Shown here: one piece after another, positions 63,864-64,000 of the stretch
Layout of the letters: every line of letters begins with the position of its first letter
How positions within the stretch are numbered: the stretch's first letter is position 1
Origin: Verrucomicrobiota bacterium
GTDB taxonomy: Bacteria > Verrucomicrobiota > Verrucomicrobiae > Limisphaerales > UBA11358
DNA: 64,000 bases
Direction of reading: 5' to 3'
Assembly: GCA_014860005.1 (NCBI GenBank)
Contig: JACZKP010000172.1
Location: 1-64,000, forward strand
Program-made: the position numbers and the translations under genes
Notes under the pieces: model-generated
Told to the model about the DNA's origin: nothing
The model's database searches: none
Seen by the model: the letters and a program-made list of their open reading frames with translations, nothing else

Positions 63864-64000
63864 CACCGGTTTGAACTGGCAAGACGCGCAGGCAGTTGAC
63901 ATCATCCGCGCTGTGATGCGCTCGTTCATGTTCAGCCTTCAGCCTGCGCGGCTACACCTACGTTCCGCTGGCTTCGGGCTGGTGGCGTGCGGTTTTCTTT
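63864..64000. other. Right edge, no gene recognised
   Basis: 137 bases after the rhomboid gene. It contains GCCTTCAGCCTGCGCGGCTAC-like repeat wording but no open frame of note. Confidence 0.3.

Overview
The window looks like chromosome of a free-living member of the Verrucomicrobiota, probably close to Pedosphaera/Limisphaera-type soil lineages. This is an inference from content. It rests on many secreted RCC1/Ig-like, PQQ-like and lectin-like proteins, Tat-exported Gfo/Idh/MocA oxidoreductases, a DUF1559-style pseudopilin, a planctomycete-type cytochrome c domain, XylR-type AraC regulators, and a dense population of GC-rich palindromic repeats between genes and in places inside them. No rRNA, tRNA or CRISPR array was recognised. 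One SRP RNA and one group II intron-like RNA were.

Layout: 0-3.5 kb holds a partial glycosyltransferase 9 gene, small membrane or lipoproteins and a TIM-barrel isomerase. 3.6-12.8 kb encodes two large secreted propeller proteins and a secreted FAD oxidoreductase. 13.2-18.2 kb has two paralogous lipoproteins, a zinc-ribbon protein, miaB with a repeat element inserted in frame, a 3'-end remnant of miaB, and a GspE/PilB-like ATPase. 18.2-31.6 kb carries a Tat-exported phosphoesterase, a single-chain restriction-modification enzyme, two Gfo/Idh/MocA dehydrogenases, PPK2, a sugar isomerase-like protein, a fused membrane spermidine synthase-like protein and a cytochrome c.

31.9-43.6 kb is a coherent carbohydrate locus: pseudopilin, two paralogous giant secreted proteins (one fused to a metallophosphoesterase), a XylR-type regulator and a GH144 endo-beta-1,2-glucanase. 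Two similar palindromic sites lie in its two divergent promoter regions. It reads as a self-contained, regulator-controlled system for sensing and degrading a beta-glucan.

43.6-52.6 kb is the plastic part: a DUF433/DUF5615 toxin-antitoxin pair with a frameshifted toxin, a second decayed toxin 3' end, an ORF-less group II intron placed just after a hairpin, an HNH nuclease pair flanked by 201-bp direct repeats that duplicate a neighbour's 3' end, a CehA/McbA-like metallohydrolase translationally coupled to a six-hairpin glycosidase-like lipoprotein, and another repeat-flanked small gene.

52.7-64 kb is mostly housekeeping: RNase PH, a histidine phosphatase, prmA, an amino acid permease, an FHA membrane protein, then SRP RNA - dnaX - ybaB - recR in the same order as in Bacillus subtilis, a HAD phosphatase and a rhomboid protease. 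A recurring oddity is that gene 3' ends appear twice (miaB, DUF5615, CehA-like, and probably the gene at 51.9 kb), each time with a small gene or cassette between the copies.
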